Assembly (NCBI GenBank): GCA_026416215.1
Contig: JAOAFP010000074.1
Span: 1-7,155 of the forward strand
DNA length: 7,155 bases
DNA from: Negativicutes bacterium
GTDB lineage: Bacteria; Bacillota; Negativicutes; SKW292
Direction: 5' to 3'
A program made the position numbers and the translations under genes. Positions 1 to 6,347 of the stretch are shown here, in pieces (position 1 is the stretch's first letter; each line of letters starts with the position of its first letter). Under the pieces are notes generated by a model. It did no database searches. It was given only the letters and a program-made list of their open reading frames with translations, and was not told the origin of the DNA.

Positions 1-1
1 A

Positions 2-382
2 ACCAGAGGTATCCTCAACCGCCTGGGCGGCAATTACCGTGGATTGCCGCCTTTCCGGCACTGGCAGGCTCCCCGCCATGTGGTGTGGGGGCTGGCAGTG
101 GCGATGGTGATGCTGATCTTCGCCGAAAAAAACGAACTGCAGATGACGAAAAATATTGGACTTAACCTGCAGATTCTCACATCCTCGGTGCTGTTTGTCT
201 GTGGGCTGTCGCTGCTGGCTTTCTGGCTGAGCCGGTACCGTCTGGCAAGGTTTTTGCGGGTGATAATTCTGGTGTTTGTTGCCGTCAACGGATTTCTCAG
301 CCAGCTGGCCATCCTGGCCGCCATTGCCGACGTAGTCTTCGATTTCCGCAAGTTGCGCAACAGAAATCAGCTGGGTGGGTGA
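2..382 (+). CDS. DUF2232 (YybS-like) membrane protein, 3' part only
   Basis: This is the C-terminal 126 residues of an integral membrane protein. The reading frame is open from base 2, so the gene starts upstream of the window and the true start is not visible. The fragment opens with a polar stretch containing L-x-R-L-G-G-N and L-P-P-F-R-H-W. Hydrophobic segments follow at about residues 26-40, 52-76 and 84-111 (the last may be a long helix or hairpin), and it ends in a basic tail with A-D-V-V-F-D-F-R-K-L. This C-terminal layout matches DUF2232/YybS proteins, whose molecular function is not established. The assignment is strengthened by gdpP starting 7 bp downstream, because yybS-gdpP-rplI-dnaB is a conserved Firmicutes order. 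The close spacing implies cotranscription. I infer the family from this short end plus context; a different polytopic membrane protein cannot be fully excluded. Confidence 0.8.
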   Translation, partial: TRGILNRLGGNYRGLPPFRHWQAPRHVVWGLAVAMVMLIFAEKNELQMTKNIGLNLQILTSSVLFVCGLSLLAFWLSRYRLARFLRVIILVFVAVNGFLSQLAILAAIADVVFDFRKLRNRNQLGG

Positions 383-389
383 CTGAATA

Positions 390-2378
390 ATGGCCGGAAT
401 TCGCCAATACGTTACTCTGGTGCCACTGCTGGCCAGCCTGGTGATGGTGGTGACTTCGGGTCTTTGCCTGAGTCACGGGCTGTACTGGCAGGGCTGGCTA
501 CTGATCGGACTGACGGTGGCCGGCTGGATGGTGTTGGTTTTCCGCTGCCGGGAACTTAGCGGCAAGTGTCCGATTGGGCCGACAACCGGCCTGGATTGCG
601 ACCGCCTGGTGGAAGATGTGGTGCGGGACGTTCTGGACTGTATGCCTCATCCGGCGGCGGTGGCCAACAAGGACGGCCGCTTGCTAAACTGCAACCGGCA
701 TCTGGAGGAATGGCTGGGACGGCCGCTGAACTTCAATGAGGATATAGGCTCTATCTGGCCGACGCTTGCCTGGGATGTATTCCGGCACGGGATGGACAAG
801 GATACGATTGAGCATCTCGGCCGCTGGTACAGGATTATCTACCACCAGCTGGACTGCGAGCAGCACCGGGACCGGAAGCTGATGCTGCTGTACCTTATTG
901 ATGTGACCGAAGGCAAACTTCTGGCGTCACGGGTACTGGATACCAAACCGGTGATTATGCTGATCAAAATCGACAACTGTTCCGAACTGTTCCACGGCGT
1001 GGATGAGAGCCGCAAAAGTCAGTTGTTGTCCGAGGTTTATCAGATCCTGCACGAATATTTTGAAGGATTGGACGGGGCGTACAAACGCCTTGACGAAGAC
1101 GATGGAATGGCGTTAATCGATCGTCAGGGGCTTAACACAATGATAAGTGACCGGTTTGATATCCTTGACAAGATTCGTGCGGTGCGGGTGACCGGTGATG
1201 TGATGATGTCAGTCAGCATTGGTGCAGCCTGCGGTGACATGAGCATTCTCCAGCTGGTTCGGAAGGCACAGGCCGGGTTGGAACTGGCCGAGGGCCGGGG
1301 CGGCGATCAGGCGGTGGTGTTTTATGAAAATCGCAATGAATTTTTTGGCGGCAAAATAAAGCCTGTGGAAAAAAACACCCAAGTCAAGGCCCGGCTGGTG
1401 GCCCAGGCGATCAAGCGGGCAATTGCCGATGCCGCCACGGTCTGGGTGATGGGGCACCAGAATGAGGATTTTGATTCACTGGGAGCAGCGATTGGTGTAA
1501 CCAGAATGGCCAAACTGTTGGGCAAGCGGGTGTACATTGTCATAAGCCGTCCGGGTATGGCCATCGACAAAATTCGCAACGTAATGGCAGAATATGGCGG
1601 AGAGTACGATAATATTCTGGTCGGGCCGGATCAGGCCGAACAGATGATTAGGGAACAGGATCTGGTGTTTGTCGTCGATGTCCATAAGCCAATGCTAACC
1701 GCCGGGCCGGCGTTGCTGACCCGTAACCTGCTGGTGATCGTGATTGATCACCACCGACGGGCTGAGGACTTTATCGATAACCCGATGCTTGTTTATCTTG
1801 AGCCGTCGGCCTCGTCAACCAGCGAACTAGTCACCGAACTTATCCAGTATTTTGACGAAAGGATTGATCTGACAAGGCTGGAAGCATCGCTGTTGTTTGC
1901 CGGAATTGTTCTCGATACCAAGAATTTCACCATTCAGGTCGGGGTACGGACGTTTGAGGCGGCAGCCGCTTTGCGGCGGCGCGGGGCAGATCCGGCTTTG
2001 GCCCGCAACCTGCTGAGGGTGGATGAGGAAACTTTCCGCGAGCGGGCGGCTATTGTCTCCGGCGTGGAAAGCCTGGGTAACGGCATTGTTATGGCAGCGT
2101 GCGAACGGCAGCTTAACAATGCGCAGGTAGCAGCGTCTCAGGCGGCCGATATGCTGCTGGCCATTGACGGGGTGCGGGTGAGCTTCGTGGTGTTTGCCGG
2201 CATTGATGGTGAGATTGGTGTAAGTGCCCGGTCACAGGGTGACGTCAATGTCCAGGTGATTATGGAAAAGCTGGGGGGAGGTGGGCACCAAACCGTAGCT
2301 GGGGCGCAGATAAGAAACACCACTGTTTCAGAGGTCAGGGAACAGCTGAAAAAAATAATCGGCGAAGAACTGATGTGA
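390..2378 (+). CDS. gdpP: Cyclic-di-AMP phosphodiesterase GdpP (TM-PAS-degenerate GGDEF-DHH/DHHA1)
   Basis: This is a membrane-anchored phosphodiesterase that hydrolyses c-di-AMP to 5'-pApA. The 662 residues match the usual GdpP length (about 650-670). Two transmembrane helices lie at about 8-28 and 33-51. A PAS-like domain spans about 81-178 (in the family it can bind haem). A degenerate GGDEF domain spans about 188-320, where the signature position reads L-D-E-D-D-G (234-239), so cyclase activity is not expected. The DHH catalytic domain starts near 345. Its metal-ligand motifs are present: H356, D360 and D362 in G-H-Q-N-E-D-F-D, D430 in V-V-D-V-H, D453-H454-H455, and D509 in L-D-T-K-N. The DHHA1 motif G-G-G-G-H is at 629-633. 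The ATG at 390 places the membrane anchor correctly and follows a G-rich, weakly SD-like stretch at 373-379. The acidic residue E359 sits where related enzymes often have proline. The gene lies between yybS-like and rplI, as in other Firmicutes. Confidence 0.96.
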   Translation: MAGIRQYVTLVPLLASLVMVVTSGLCLSHGLYWQGWLLIGLTVAGWMVLVFRCRELSGKCPIGPTTGLDCDRLVEDVVRDVLDCMPHPAAVANKDGRLLNCNRHLEEWLGRPLNFNEDIGSIWPTLAWDVFRHGMDKDTIEHLGRWYRIIYHQLDCEQHRDRKLMLLYLIDVTEGKLLASRVLDTKPVIMLIKIDNCSELFHGVDESRKSQLLSEVYQILHEYFEGLDGAYKRLDEDDGMALIDRQGLNTMISDRFDILDKIRAVRVTGDVMMSVSIGAACGDMSILQLVRKAQAGLELAEGRGGDQAVVFYENRNEFFGGKIKPVEKNTQVKARLVAQAIKRAIADAATVWVMGHQNEDFDSLGAAIGVTRMAKLLGKRVYIVISRPGMAIDKIRNVMAEYGGEYDNILVGPDQAEQMIREQDLVFVVDVHKPMLTAGPALLTRNLLVIVIDHHRRAEDFIDNPMLVYLEPSASSTSELVTELIQYFDERIDLTRLEASLLFAGIVLDTKNFTIQVGVRTFEAAAALRRRGADPALARNLLRVDEETFRERAAIVSGVESLGNGIVMAACERQLNNAQVAASQAADMLLAIDGVRVSFVVFAGIDGEIGVSARSQGDVNVQVIMEKLGGGGHQTVAGAQIRNTTVSEVREQLKKIIGEELM

Positions 2379-2382
2379 GGAG
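2377..2382 (+). promoter_or_regulatory. Ribosome binding site of rplI
   Basis: GAGGAG overlaps the gdpP stop codon and sits 8 bases before the ATG at 2391, which is ideal spacing and the clearest Shine-Dalgarno among the first four genes. A closer ATG at 2386 is followed at once by TAA, so it cannot start a protein. The site therefore fixes 2391 as the rplI start. It is consistent with high, independent initiation of a ribosomal protein within the operon. Confidence 0.8.
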
Positions 2383-2390
2383 CTGATGTA

Positions 2391-2837
2391 ATGAGGGTAA
2401 TTCTGCTGCAGGATGTTAAAGGACAGGGAAAAAAGGGCGAAGTAATCAAAGTGGCTGACGGCTACGCCCGCAATTTCCTGATTGCTCGCGGTCTGGCCGA
2501 AGAGGCGACTGCTCAGGCACTAAACCGGGTCAAAGAACATGATCAGGCGGTGCGGAACCGGGAATTGAAACAACAGGAAGAGGCAAGGCTGCTAGCCAGG
2601 CAGCTGGCTGAAGTTGAGTTCGTGATCAGGGCCCGGGTGGGAGCAGAAGGAAAGCTATTCGGTTCAGTCACCGCCAAGGACATCTGTGATGCTGTGCGTG
2701 AGCGCTGCCAGCTGGAAATTGACCGGCGCAAAGTGGAATTTGAACAGGAAATCAAGCGAACCGGCGATCATACCGTTTCGGTAAAGCTGGCCAAGGACGT
2801 GACGGCCACAATTAAGGTCAGGGTTGTCGGCGAATAA
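2391..2837 (+). CDS. rplI: 50S ribosomal protein L9
   Basis: This gene encodes ribosomal protein bL9, which binds 23S rRNA near the base of the L1 stalk and helps maintain frame and spacing between ribosomes. Its 148 residues are the standard length. The N-terminal rRNA-binding domain carries the family signature at about residues 13-36: G-x-x-G-x-x-x-x-V, then G-Y-A-R-N-F-L and R-G-L-A. The usual proline in the N-[FY]-L-x-P segment is alanine here (A32), a mild variant. A charged connecting helix spans about 41-76. The C-terminal domain follows, with G-K-L-F-G-S-V-T at its beginning. The gene starts 12 bp after gdpP and its TAA overlaps the dnaB ATG by one base, so it is an internal gene of the cluster. 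Identification is secure. Confidence 0.98.
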   Translation: MRVILLQDVKGQGKKGEVIKVADGYARNFLIARGLAEEATAQALNRVKEHDQAVRNRELKQQEEARLLARQLAEVEFVIRARVGAEGKLFGSVTAKDICDAVRERCQLEIDRRKVEFEQEIKRTGDHTVSVKLAKDVTATIKVRVVGE

Positions 2838-4174
2838 TGGCGGAACGTGTCCCACCCCATTCGGTTGAGGCGGAGATGGCGGTGCTGGGGGCGATGCTGC
2901 TGGAATCCGGAGCGGCGGACCAGGCCTTTGAAATGCTGTGTGCGGAGGATTTCTACAGTCACCAGCACCAGGTGATTTTTACGGCCATGACCAAGTTGTA
3001 CCGGGGGAAAAAACCGGTGGATATCGTTACCCTCACGGCACAGCTTAAAGACGATGGCAACCTTGACGGCATTGGCGGCATACCCTATCTGACAGCCGTT
3101 TCTGATGCGGTGACCACCGCAGCCAATCTGGCTTACTATGCCAAGATCGTCGAAGAAAAATCGTTGCTCAGGCAACTGATCCGGGCTGCCACCGAGGCGG
3201 CCCGTCTGGGGTACGAGGCCGGGGATGATGTCAGCGAGATTATTGATCGATCCGAACAGCTGATTCTCCGGGTGGCGGAGAAGCGAAAAAGTCAGGAATT
3301 CGTACCTACCATCGAAATTATGATGCGGGCGTTTGAACGGCTTGAAACCCTTCATGCCAGTCAGGGCAAGGTCACTGGAATTGCCACTGGTTTCACCGAC
3401 TTTGACCGGCTGCTGTCGGGTCTGCAGCCGTCCGACCTAATTATTTTGGCCGCCCGTCCCAGCATGGGAAAAACCGCCCTGGCCCTGAATATTGCCCAGC
3501 ACGCTGCCGTTCGTGGCAAAAAGGCCGTAGCTATTTTCAGCCTGGAGATGTCCAAGGAGCAACTGGCTCAGCGGATGCTTTGTGCTGAGGCTGGGATCGA
3601 CTCGCAACGACTGCGGTCGGGGATGATGCAGGACGAGGACTGGCAGAAACTGGTGGCAGCCGCCGACCGTCTGTCGCAGTCGCCGATTTTTATCGATGAT
3701 ACTGGCGGAATCGGGGTTATGGAAATGCGGGCCAAGGCCCGGCGGCTAAAGGCGGCCAAAGGCAAGGGTCTGGATTTGATTATCGTCGACTACCTGCAGT
3801 TAATGCAGGGGTCGGCGGGGCGGGGAGAAATTAACCGCCAGGAACAGATTGCCGAGATTTCCCGGTCGCTAAAGGGGCTGGCCCGTGAGCTGGATGTGCC
3901 GGTATTGGCACTGTCCCAGCTCAGCCGTCAGGTTGAACATCGTACCAACAAGCGGCCAATGCTTAGTGATCTCCGGGAATCGGGAGCGCTGGAGCAGGAC
4001 GCCGATATTGTAATGTTCCTTTACCGGGATGATTACTACAACCCCGAGACCGAAAACAAGGATATAACCGAACTGATTATTGCCAAGCACCGCAACGGTC
4101 CGACCGATGTGGTGAAATTGTTTTTCCAGAAACCAACCACCCGCTTCCGCAATATTTCACCGATGCAGGGATAG
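2837..4174 (+). CDS. dnaB: Replicative DNA helicase DnaB
   Basis: This is the hexameric 5'-3' helicase that unwinds the chromosome at the replication fork and recruits primase (called DnaC in Bacillus). The 445 residues are the normal intein-free length. The N-terminal helical domain covers about 1-105 and opens with P-P-H-S-V-E-A-E-x-A-V-L-G. A linker follows to about 175, then the RecA-like core. The Walker A motif is A-R-P-S-M-G-K-T with K212 and T213. The catalytic glutamate is E237 in S-L-E-M. The Walker B aspartate is D318 in I-I-V-D-Y-L-Q-L. The late motif L-R-E-S-G-A-L-E-Q-D-A-D is intact. The ATG shares one base with the rplI stop (TAATG) and has no strong Shine-Dalgarno of its own (a TCAGGG about 14 bases upstream is too distant), so translation is probably coupled to rplI. 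No frameshift or insertion was seen. Confidence 0.98.
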   Translation: MAERVPPHSVEAEMAVLGAMLLESGAADQAFEMLCAEDFYSHQHQVIFTAMTKLYRGKKPVDIVTLTAQLKDDGNLDGIGGIPYLTAVSDAVTTAANLAYYAKIVEEKSLLRQLIRAATEAARLGYEAGDDVSEIIDRSEQLILRVAEKRKSQEFVPTIEIMMRAFERLETLHASQGKVTGIATGFTDFDRLLSGLQPSDLIILAARPSMGKTALALNIAQHAAVRGKKAVAIFSLEMSKEQLAQRMLCAEAGIDSQRLRSGMMQDEDWQKLVAAADRLSQSPIFIDDTGGIGVMEMRAKARRLKAAKGKGLDLIIVDYLQLMQGSAGRGEINRQEQIAEISRSLKGLARELDVPVLALSQLSRQVEHRTNKRPMLSDLRESGALEQDADIVMFLYRDDYYNPETENKDITELIIAKHRNGPTDVVKLFFQKPTTRFRNISPMQG

Positions 4175-4234
4175 CAAAAGGGACCTGAGGCAGGTGGGCG
4201 GTGTGAAAACTGTGCAGCTACCGGAGGACGGGCA
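4175..4234. other. dnaB-dapF intergenic gap with short hairpin
   Basis: This 60 bp non-coding gap separates the replication/ribosome block from the diaminopimelate genes. It contains a perfect but short inverted repeat, ACCTG (4183-4187), loop AGG, CAGGT (4191-4195). No T-run follows, so it is not a typical rho-independent terminator. I see no paired -35 and -10 boxes. The 3' part holds the dapF ribosome binding site. Readthrough from dnaB into dapF is plausible. Confidence 0.5.
4223..4227 (+). promoter_or_regulatory. Ribosome binding site of dapF
   Basis: A perfect GGAGG lies 7 bases before the GTG at 4235. It selects this GTG as the start. The resulting N-terminus, with K-W-H-G-C-G-N-D-F shortly after the start, agrees with the DapF family, and no ATG in this frame is better placed upstream. 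Confidence 0.85.
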
Positions 4235-5089
4235 GTGGAGATTAAATTCAGCAAGTGGCATGGTTGCGGCAACGACTTTGTGGTGATTGACGCCGGGCAG
4301 TATGGCCGGGTGATTGACAGCAGGCGGGCGGTGCAGATGTGCGATCGGCATTTCGGCATTGGGGCTGACGGGGTAATTATGGTCGGCAATTCGGCTGTTG
4401 CCGACCTGTCGATGCGAATCATCAACTCAGACGGCAGCGAACCGGAAATGTGTGGCAACGGGGTGCGTTGTCTGGCACTGCACGCCCGGCGGGCAGGGCT
4501 GGTATCGGGCAGCTGTCTGCGGGTGGAAACGCTGGCCGGGCTGGTGATTCCGGAAATTGTCGCTACCCGTGCCGGGGAGTGCCAGGTACGGGTCGATATG
4601 GGTGAGCCGCGGCTGGAGGCCGCGCAGGTGCCGGTGATCACCTGCGAACGGCAATTTATCAACCGGACACTGGCCGTGGCCGATCAGTGCTGGTCAGCGA
4701 GCTGTCTGTCGATGGGAAACCCGCACTGTGTGCTTATGCCGCCGGACAACCGGCCTTTGTCGGATGAGCTTGTTCGCCGCTACGGCCCACTGGTTGAACG
4801 GATGGATATTTTCCCCCGGCGGACTAATGTTGAGTTTGTCAGGTTCAGCCGGGACAATGAGTTTGAGATGAAGGTCTGGGAACGGGGGGCTGGTCAGACG
4901 CTGGCCTGCGGGACCGGGGCCTGTGCTTCCCTGGTTGCCGGGGTGCTGGCGGGACGGCTGGCCCGGCGGGCGACGGTCAGGCTGGACGGCGGGCAACTGA
5001 CGGTGGAATGGGATGAGGCAAACAACCATCTTTTTCTGACTGGCCCGGCCCAGCACGTGTTTGACGGATACTACCCTCTGCCGGACTGA
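4235..5089 (+). CDS. dapF: Diaminopimelate epimerase
   Basis: This is a cytoplasmic, cofactor-independent racemase that interconverts LL- and meso-diaminopimelate, the last step before meso-DAP enters peptidoglycan or lysine synthesis. Its 284 residues fit the family (about 270-285). The N-terminal motif K-W-H-G-C-G-N-D-F is at residues 7-15. The two catalytic cysteines are both present: C73 in E-M-C-G-N-G-V-R-C, and C225 in the signature E-R-G-A-G-Q-T-L-A-C-G-T-G-A-C. The segment M-G-N-P-H-C before the second half is also typical. The protein is two pseudo-symmetric halves with one cysteine each. Translation starts at a GTG fixed by a strong GGAGG. dapL, which makes the LL-DAP substrate, lies 84 bp downstream, so consecutive enzymes are encoded together, in reverse order of the pathway. 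There is no sign of truncation. Confidence 0.98.
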   Translation: MEIKFSKWHGCGNDFVVIDAGQYGRVIDSRRAVQMCDRHFGIGADGVIMVGNSAVADLSMRIINSDGSEPEMCGNGVRCLALHARRAGLVSGSCLRVETLAGLVIPEIVATRAGECQVRVDMGEPRLEAAQVPVITCERQFINRTLAVADQCWSASCLSMGNPHCVLMPPDNRPLSDELVRRYGPLVERMDIFPRRTNVEFVRFSRDNEFEMKVWERGAGQTLACGTGACASLVAGVLAGRLARRATVRLDGGQLTVEWDEANNHLFLTGPAQHVFDGYYPLPD

Positions 5090-5130
5090 ATGGTACGTTT
5101 GCCGTAGTTGACGGGGGTATCTGGCCGCGA

Positions 5131-5156
5131 TTGACACCCGGCCGATTTTGTATGGA
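5131..5156 (+). promoter_or_regulatory. Possible but weak dapL promoter
   Basis: TTGACA at 5131-5136 is an exact match to the sigma-A -35 consensus. The nearest -10-like string is TATGGA at 5151-5156, only 14 bp away and a poor match. A better-looking TAAGAT at 5164-5169 is 27 bp away, too far. The -35 match alone may be chance. It is reported because it lies in the one gap with room for an internal promoter upstream of dapL. Confidence 0.2.
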
Positions 5157-5157
5157 A

Positions 5158-5163
5158 GAGAGG
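5158..5163 (+). promoter_or_regulatory. Ribosome binding site of dapL
   Basis: GAGAGG, followed by T, lies 10 bases before the GTG at 5174. An in-frame TAA at 5171-5173 directly precedes the GTG, so the protein cannot start further upstream, and this GTG gives the family-typical N-terminus. Confidence 0.7.
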
Positions 5164-5173
5164 TAAGATCTAA

Positions 5174-6346
5174 GTGAGGGTTGCGGAAAGAATCAGCAAA
5201 GTTCCACCTTATTTGTTTGCCACCATCGACAAAAAGAAACGCGAGGCCATTGAGCGCGGAGTCGACATAATCAGCTTCGGCATCGGCGATCCCGACCGCC
5301 CCACTCCACCGGGGGTAATTGAGGCGATGACCAGGGAAATCGGCAAACCAGAGAACCATCGCTACCCCGACTACGAGGGATGCCCGGAGTTTCGCCGGGC
5401 GGTGGCTGAATGGTACCGACGGAGGTTTGGAATCACCCTTGACCCGGACAGTGAGGTAATTACCCTGATTGGCTCCAAGGAGGGCATAGCTCATATCTAT
5501 CTGGCCTATGTAGATCCGGGCGACTACAGCCTGGTTCCCGATCCGGCCTATCCGGTTTACCGGCTTGGTACGCTGTTTGCCGGCGGTCAGCCCCATACGA
5601 TGCCGCTATTGAAGAAAAACAAATTTCTGCCCGATTTTTCAGCTATCCCGTCCGAGATAGCGAACAAGGCCAAAATAATGATGCTGAATTATCCCAATAA
5701 TCCCACCGGGGCGGTGGCTGACCTGAAGTTTTTTGCCGAGGCGGTTGCCTTCTGCCGTGAGTACGACATCGTCCTTTGTCATGATTGTGCTTATTCGGAG
5801 ATGACGTTTGACGGTTACCGGGCGCCCAGCTTGTTGCAGGTGGAAGGGGCAAGGGAGCTTGCTGTGGAATTCAACTCGCTTTCCAAGCCATTCAATATGA
5901 CCGGCTGGCGGCTGGGGTTTGCCGTGGGCTGCCGGGAAGTTATCTCCGCTTTGGGAATAATTAAAACCAACGTGGACAGCGGACAGTTCACTGCTGTGCA
6001 GAAGGCCGGTATTGCCGCACTGCTCGACACCCCGGACAGTTTTCTGACCGGCATGAATGAGATATATCGAAGACGTCGCGATGTTCTGGTTGCCGGTCTG
6101 AATGAACTGGGCCTGAAAGTGGAAAAGAATCTTGCCACATTTTATCTCTGGGTAGAGGTCCCTGACAATTGCACCAGCATTGAATTTGCCTCATTGTTGC
6201 TGGATAAGTGCGGAATAATCTGCGTGCCGGGAACTGGCTACGGAGAGTACGGCGAAGGATACGTGCGATTTGCCCTGACGGTAGAGGAGGCGCGGATCGG
6301 AGAAGCCTTGATGCGGATGAAAACCCATTTCGGACGGCTGAGCTGA
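5174..6346 (+). CDS. dapL: LL-diaminopimelate aminotransferase
   Basis: This is a PLP-dependent class I/II aminotransferase that converts tetrahydrodipicolinate and glutamate directly to LL-diaminopimelate and 2-oxoglutarate. It replaces the succinylase or acetylase routes (DapD, DapC, DapE). The 390 residues match the family. The N-terminus (R-I-S-K-V-P-P-Y-L-F and F-G-I-G-D-P-D) is characteristic of bacterial DapL. PLP-site residues follow in order: G-S-K-E-G (100-104), N172 and N176 around N-Y-P-N-N-P-T-G, D204 and Y207, the Schiff-base lysine K238 in S-L-S-K-P-F-N-M-T-G-W-R, and R365 in G-Y-V-R-F for the substrate carboxylate. Start is GTG. Its product is the substrate of the adjacent dapF. 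A related aminotransferase with other specificity is possible on motifs alone, but the N-terminal signature and the dapF neighbour make DapL the strong choice. Confidence 0.93.
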   Translation: MRVAERISKVPPYLFATIDKKKREAIERGVDIISFGIGDPDRPTPPGVIEAMTREIGKPENHRYPDYEGCPEFRRAVAEWYRRRFGITLDPDSEVITLIGSKEGIAHIYLAYVDPGDYSLVPDPAYPVYRLGTLFAGGQPHTMPLLKKNKFLPDFSAIPSEIANKAKIMMLNYPNNPTGAVADLKFFAEAVAFCREYDIVLCHDCAYSEMTFDGYRAPSLLQVEGARELAVEFNSLSKPFNMTGWRLGFAVGCREVISALGIIKTNVDSGQFTAVQKAGIAALLDTPDSFLTGMNEIYRRRRDVLVAGLNELGLKVEKNLATFYLWVEVPDNCTSIEFASLLLDKCGIICVPGTGYGEYGEGYVRFALTVEEARIGEALMRMKTHFGRLS

Positions 6347-6347
6347 A

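Larger units (their letters stand above)
5090..5173. other. dapF-dapL intergenic gap with TTGACA and inverted repeat
   Basis: This 84 bp gap is the largest in the window. It holds TTGACG (5108-5113) and TTGACA (5131-5136), but no good -10 box 16-18 bp after either. An inverted repeat GGCCG (5123-5127) / CGGCC (5139-5143) encloses the TTGACA in its 11-base loop. A few T residues follow (5146-5149), too few and interrupted for a confident terminator. It is too short for a lysine riboswitch, and no such fold was recognised. The end carries the dapL ribosome binding site. Confidence 0.4.

Noticed and set aside
550..570. Inverted repeat CCGCT...AGCGG in the 5' part of gdpP
   Set aside because: Five-base arms with an 11-base loop within coding sequence are expected by chance at this base composition.
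1840..1848. DnaA-box-like TTATCCAGT
   Set aside because: It is a single imperfect match inside the conserved DHH coding region of gdpP, with no cluster or AT-rich unwinding element nearby.
2386..2391. ATG-TAA start-stop overlapping the rplI start codon
   Set aside because: The ATG is only 3 bases from the Shine-Dalgarno, so initiation there is unlikely; most simply it is a by-product of the sequence before ATG 2391.
2768..3355. 195-codon minus-strand open frame opposite rplI and dnaB
   Set aside because: It is antisense to conserved coding sequence and has no recognisable family or gene-like context.
2837..4174. Possible intein in dnaB, a common insertion site
   Set aside because: Length is normal and the Walker A, Walker B and late helicase motifs are contiguous; no splicing-domain sequence is present.
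4036..4662. 208-codon minus-strand open frame over the dnaB end and dapF start
   Set aside because: It is a shadow of dnaB and dapF, with low-complexity Ser/Arg/Pro-rich translation and no recognisable domain.
5090..5107. Five-codon ATG...TAG mini-ORF starting right after the dapF stop
   Set aside because: It is too short to distinguish from chance, has no ribosome binding site of its own, and shows no lysine-rich or regulatory codon run that would suggest a leader peptide.
4694..5596. 300-codon open frame on the minus strand across the dapF-dapL junction
   Set aside because: It is antisense to two securely identified genes, its translation resembles no family I recognise, and long antisense frames are expected in GC-rich coding DNA.
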